NCBI GenBank assembly: GCA_003833135.1
Contig: QZLH01001868.1
Coordinates: 1 to 10,077, forward strand
Direction of reading: 5' to 3'
Source: Oehlia diaphana
Taxonomy: Eukaryota > Glomeromycota > Glomeromycetes > Glomerales > Glomeraceae
DNA length: 10,077 nucleotides
A program made the translations under genes and the position numbers. The number at the start of each line of letters is the position of its first letter. Position 1 is the stretch's first letter. Below the pieces are notes generated by a model, which was given only the letters and a program-made list of their open reading frames with translations, did no database searches and had not been told where the DNA came from. Positions 7,290 to 10,077 of the stretch are shown one piece after another.

Positions 7290-8294
7290 ATTAAGATGCC
7301 ATGTAGAAAAGGAAGCAGGAGAAATGTCACAAAAAAGGTCAGCCTTTTCCAAAAATTCTGTCCATTGAGAATCAGAAACTGAGTCAAATTTGAAGATACG
7401 ATGAGTACAGCATTTCAATTGCCTAGCTTGAGCCAATTTAGTAGAGGAAGATAGCAGTGATAAATCATAATAAGTAATAATTGGGTTATAATTAGAGGTG
7501 CAAATATCTTGAGCATCAAAAATATAAGAGGTAAGGGCATGGCCTTTTAATAGTAGGTAAGACCAAACATAGTCAATCTGAGTGATTTGATCATTACGAT
7601 AAAAGGTACCTAAGGAATCAGAAAGATTAACCAGATAATAAAATAGGCAATGGATAAGTTTTGAAGCAGCTTGAAGTTAATTGAAATAGATAGAATAATA
7701 TTTGTCTAAATGCATATTGAAATCACCACAAACAGCATGATAGAATCCAGCATGTTTAGTATCAATAAGGAATTTAATTAATAAATCAATGGTGCTATTG
7801 CGCAAAGAAGTATCGAGAGGGGAAGGAATATAGACAACAAATATGTGTAACTTAATATTGCCCTTAAAATAAAGGTCAACTAAAAGAAGACAAGAAGAAA
7901 TAGGTTTAAAATCTTGAACGTGTGTAGCTAAAGAATTTTCAATAAGGAGAGAAACACCACCAGAAAAATTAACATTACAAGTAGTGTCTATAGTGGAGGA
8001 AAAAATAGTATGAGTAGGGATATGTTTGGCTAAGTATTTGAAGATAAATGAGTATCAACAATACTGCTAAAGGAAATATTTTTAAGAGAAAAGAAAGTGG
8101 AAATTTGTTTCATTTTAGTTTGCCATGCATTTTGAGGCCATTAATATTAAAGGAAAGATATTAAAAGTATTGGAAAGGAGTAAATTACAAGGAGAAGAAG
8201 AAAATAAAGATTCATGTGATGAAATATCATAATTAAAATTGGGGTTGGGGGGGTTTCGTACAAAAGTATCATAATTAAAATTATTGTCTGTCAT
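7290..8294 (-). pseudogene. ORF2 apurinic-type (EEP) endonuclease domain, degenerate
   Basis: This domain nicks the chromosomal target to prime reverse transcription. The N-terminal strand FNINGL is at 8151-8134 in a different frame from the rest; two further frames are used before about 8055. From 8054 to 7680 there are 125 open codons, including HAVCGDFNMHLD, where GDFN (7727-7716) is the family's conserved Asp/Asn box. After a TAA at 7677-7679, the next 129 codons are open and carry QIDYVW (IDYVW at 7577-7563). The final catalytic box, normally S-D-H, reads SNYNPI, so both the Asp and the general-acid/base His are lost in this copy. It is therefore expected to be catalytically dead apart from the stops. 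The open stretches lack an early ATG, so a start-codon-based search misses most of this domain. Confidence 0.8.
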
Positions 8295-8885
8295 TTAAAC
8301 ACATTGATAAAATAAGATAGGAAATAAGAGTACAATAGTGGGATTTAATTAGTAATTAGGAGAAGCAGAATAAGTTTCATCTGAGATAGAACTACCAAGC
8401 GAGGTAATAAGTTTCTAAATACTGCCAGTAAGGATTCCTATTTTGTTTTTAATCATAGAATGGTTTTGAATAATTGCTTTAAGTTCATCATTTTATACGA
8501 GAAGAGGGGCATCAATAGATGTAGATGCGAAAGTTGAAGAAATAAGAGTTGGAGTTGGAGTAATATTGGGGACAATAGGAGGAGTAGAGCTTGCGAGAGT
8601 ATGTTGCATAAGTTTAAGTATAGACTGACATGGATACAATTGAAGCGGAATATGAGTAACAAGAACGTCTTCTTGCATAGGTTCTGGTTCAGTAGTGGTA
8701 GCCTTTTGTGGAAGTGAAGTGAAACCAAGATGAGATTCAATACGATTCATTCTCTGGTCATTGAGTTCAAGTGCAGTGATATGTTGTTTAACAGTAGCCA
8801 TTTCATCTTTCAGCTGATTGAGTACAGTTAAAATATCTTCCAGATCTTTTTTATAAGTGGCTGGAGGAGCAGCAGGCTAAGGAGG

Positions 8886-8925
8886 CTTGTTGTTGTTGTT
8901 ATCGTAATTATTATTATTATTAGCA
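8886..8925 (-). repeat. Second AAT/AAC triplet tract (poly-Asn) in ORF1
   Basis: The plus strand shows TTGTTGTTGTTATCG followed by AATTATTATTATTATTAG. Read in the frame that continues into the coiled-coil segment, the minus strand gives NNNNNYDNNNNKPP and then an in-frame TAG just before PAAPPATYKKD. It is a second low-complexity Asn spacer between the basic region and the C-terminal helix. Confidence 0.75.
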
Positions 8926-9020
8926 GAATGTGAAGTAGAAGAAAAGGAGACTGAACGTTCTTTCCACAGGTATCATATGATTGGGATCTATGTGGAGCTT
9001 GGATGGATTGTTGGAAATGT

Positions 9021-9085
9021 TGAGTATTATTGTTATTGTTGTTATTATTTTTGTTGCCATTGTTATTATTATTATTGTTGTTTCT
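9021..9085 (-). repeat. AAT/AAC triplet tract encoding poly-Asn in ORF1
   Basis: On the plus strand this is a run of TTATT/GTT triplets. On the coding strand it reads as two runs of eight Asn split by Gly-Asn-Lys, right after the SR tract. Mixed AAT and AAC codons show an older, interrupted triplet expansion, not a clean microsatellite. Confidence 0.8.
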
Positions 9086-9246
9086 GGGTGAGGAAGATAA
9101 ATGATCCCTGGACTTGGATCGTGATTTAGATCGTGAATGGGTATTATTATTATTGGATCGCACAGTTTGGTTGAGTTTGAAACGTTCTTTAAGTTTGGCA
9201 ATAGGTCACGGATACGAGAACATCCACGTGCTGATTGCTTGAGTAG

Positions 9247-9288
9247 GCAGAAATTCAGAGCACAGCCCAATTTGCTGCATCTATGACA
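9247..9288 (-). other. Zinc-knuckle motif of ORF1 (CX2CX4CX4C)
   Basis: The minus strand encodes CHRCSKLGCALNFC. The spacing is that of a retroviral-type CCHC knuckle, but the third ligand is Cys (codon TGT) instead of His. It follows an RRM-like region and precedes basic SR residues, the normal position for a nucleic-acid-binding knuckle in LINE ORF1. CCCC could still bind zinc. Whether Cys is the family state or a mutation of this copy cannot be told here. Confidence 0.75.
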
Positions 9289-9817
9289 CAATTTATTGGT
9301 ATTTTCAGGAAATTGCCAGAAAAAAGTCTTTCCTTGGAGTCCAATAGTTTGTTCCATAGTGGCATCCATAGATTCTTGTGAGCTAAAAGTAATATAAGCC
9401 TATCTTTTGGATTTATAGGAGTTGAGTAAGAGTGGAATATTGATGGCTTTGACACCTAATTCACAAGTGAGAACAGCAAGTTCAATATCTTTAGTATTGG
9501 GGAGAGTTGAATAAGAGTAACTACATATTGACGTCAAGCAGCTTTTTGGTCAACTGTAAAATAACAGAAAACCACTTTAAAACAGGTGGAGTAACAATAG
9601 ACGGCCCATTGGGTGGTAAATCGTATAATTGAATCAGCATTATTATACACAATACGAGCTTATTGAACTTTAGTGTTTTTTTGAGTGAATAAGTGGTATG
9701 AAGTAATATTGCCAAATTTCTTGAGCATATGGGCCAATTCTTGGAATTTAATTTTTTTACACAAAAATAATTTATTAAAGCAAATATAAATTATTATTTA
9801 TATAAGAATAATAATTT

Positions 9818-10077
9818 TATACTAAATAATGCAAAAAAAACTAATTAATTATATAATTTTTAATTTTTTTTTAATATAAGATATCATTAAAATTTAATAG
9901 ATCAAATATAACTCTCATGACAAAATCATTGATAATTCTTCATAGAAATAAGCTATGGTAAATAAATTTATATTCATTTGAAAGAGAAAATCAAGATCTA
10001 TCTAATGAATCTAAAATCAAGTGAATTGAATCACTAGTTGTTCAGTAATCACATTCAGTATATTTATTGAATTTTAT
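9818..10077. other. AT-rich right flank, no gene seen
   Basis: Very AT-rich, with T- and A-runs; no reading frame, RNA gene or terminal motif recognised. It begins with TATACTAAAT, the possible partner of 162-171. The LINE's 5' limit could lie anywhere from about 9740 to 9820. Confidence 0.5.

Larger units (their letters stand above)
280..8294 (-). pseudogene. LINE ORF2 polyprotein remnant (endonuclease, RT, RNase H, Cys/His finger), split by two insertions
   Basis: A start is chosen at the ATG at 8294 (MTDNNFNYDTFV), 54 bp after the ORF1 stop and in frame with the endonuclease. Domain order in the LINE sense: endonuclease (8294-7290), pre-RT region (7286-6413), reverse transcriptase 5' half (6412-5922), hAT-like insert, RT 3' half and thumb (4520-3290), LTR-like insert, linker and RNase H (2017-950), C-terminal finger (about 670-621). 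Without inserts the ORF spans about 5.2 kb, near 1,700 codons. It carries in-frame stops (for example 7677-7679, 7287-7289, 6642-6644, 6403-6405, 6355-6357, 6340-6342, 5926-5928, 4443-4445, 3440-3442, 3368-3370, 1965-1967) and several frameshifts, so no full product can be made. The three RT catalytic Asp residues survive. Confidence 0.85.
8349..9740 (-). pseudogene. LINE ORF1 remnant: RRM-like segments, zinc knuckle, SR/Asn-rich tract, coiled coil
   Basis: The RNA-binding ORF1 protein is read from about 9740 down to a TAA at 8349-8351, but across all frames. In order: an RRM-like start (an ATG at 9728 begins MLKKFGNITSYHLF); a second RRM-like piece with AYITFSSQESMDATMEQ, broken by a TAG at 9400-9402; a zinc knuckle CHRCSKLGCALNFC at 9288-9247; an SRSKSRSKSRD tract; two poly-Asn runs; and a C-terminal helix-rich piece around 8850-8700 (DILTVLNQLKDEMATVKQH) with coiled-coil character. 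The last frame runs on past TAA 8493-8495 to the stop at 8349, 54 bp before the ORF2 ATG. The knuckle has Cys where the usual CX2CX4HX4C has His. The true start cannot be fixed because the 5' part is damaged. Role by family: binds its own RNA in a ribonucleoprotein with ORF2. Confidence 0.75.
172..9817 (-). mobile_element. Degenerate two-ORF non-LTR retrotransposon (LINE), interrupted by two later insertions
   Basis: Minus-strand homology runs in the right order for a LINE: ORF1 with a zinc knuckle, then ORF2 with endonuclease, reverse transcriptase, RNase H and a C-terminal Cys/His finger. Family knowledge: such elements copy an RNA by target-primed reverse transcription, ORF1 binding the RNA and ORF2 nicking DNA and priming synthesis. 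Subtracting the two inserts (1,385 and 1,264 bp plus one duplication copy each) leaves about 7.0 kb. RNase H plus apurinic-type endonuclease fits the I/Tad-like groups; clade not certain. The ends are uncertain. I placed them at a shared 10-mer, TATACTAAAT (162-171 and 9818-9827), that may be the target-site duplication. Many in-frame stops and several frameshifts show it is not functional. Confidence 0.85.

Noticed and set aside
8453..8740. Leu-rich 95-codon minus-strand open stretch
   Set aside because: Wrong frame over the ORF1 C-terminus; the 8801-8493 frame holds the coherent coiled-coil-like protein.
9521..9715. Minus-strand 64-codon open stretch as a separate gene
   Set aside because: Shadow frame of the ORF1 RRM-like region; another frame carries the recognisable sequence (KFGNITSYHLF).
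1..10077. tRNA or rRNA genes
   Set aside because: No cloverleaf pattern, B-box-like GGTTCGA string or rRNA core was seen on either strand by eye.

Overview
This window is a stretch of eukaryotic, very AT-rich repeat DNA with no intact host gene that I can recognise. Almost all of it (roughly 172-9817) is one old non-LTR retrotransposon (LINE) on the minus strand, interrupted by two other mobile elements. The AT-richness and the LINE type suggest a fungus: an ORF1 with RRM-like, zinc-knuckle, SR and poly-Asn segments, and an ORF2 with endonuclease, reverse transcriptase, RNase H and a C-terminal zinc finger. The wording of several motifs reminds me of the LINEs that crowd genomes of arbuscular mycorrhizal fungi (Rhizophagus and relatives). 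That species-level guess is inference from memory and was not tested.

Layout, read in the LINE's sense (right to left). ORF1 remnant 9740-8349: RRM-like segments, zinc knuckle at 9288-9247, SR/Asn-rich stretch, and a coiled-coil-like C-terminus. ORF2 starts at 8294. Its apurinic-type endonuclease spans about 8294-7290, a pre-RT region with a 214-codon open stretch lies at 7286-6642, and the reverse transcriptase follows (FPIPKP at 6390-6373, catalytic AFDSVD within 6132-6103, QGEVISPLL within 5964-5929). A 1,385-bp hAT-like non-autonomous transposon (4529-5913) sits exactly between RT motifs B and C. The RT resumes with its FIDD box at 4406-4395 and runs through thumb/connection sequence to 3290. 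A 1,264-bp LTR-like element (2022-3285) interrupts the next part. ORF2 then continues with RNase H (YTDGSL 1477-1460, TDSQAAID and the ADSLA box) and a C-terminal cysteine/histidine finger near 670-621. A short 3' region with a small perfect hairpin (216-232) and an ATTTT microsatellite leads to the probable 3' end near 172.

Both insertions are supported by target-site duplications: AATATAAA (8 bp) and GCGG (4 bp). In each case, removing the insert with one duplication copy brings the LINE reading frame back into register across the junction. This also gives a relative order: the LINE came first, and the other two later. ORF2 and ORF1 carry many stops and frameshifts, so the LINE is dead.

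The most unusual structure is inside the hAT-like element. It has a 12-copy, about 80-bp tandem array in which every unit holds two near-perfect palindromes of opposite core orientation (TTGCGAA and TTTCGCAA). The units are arranged in a roughly 240-bp three-unit higher-order pattern, and two GATC-dense subterminal zones flank the array. The flanks (1-171 and 9818-10077) are AT-rich and show no gene.
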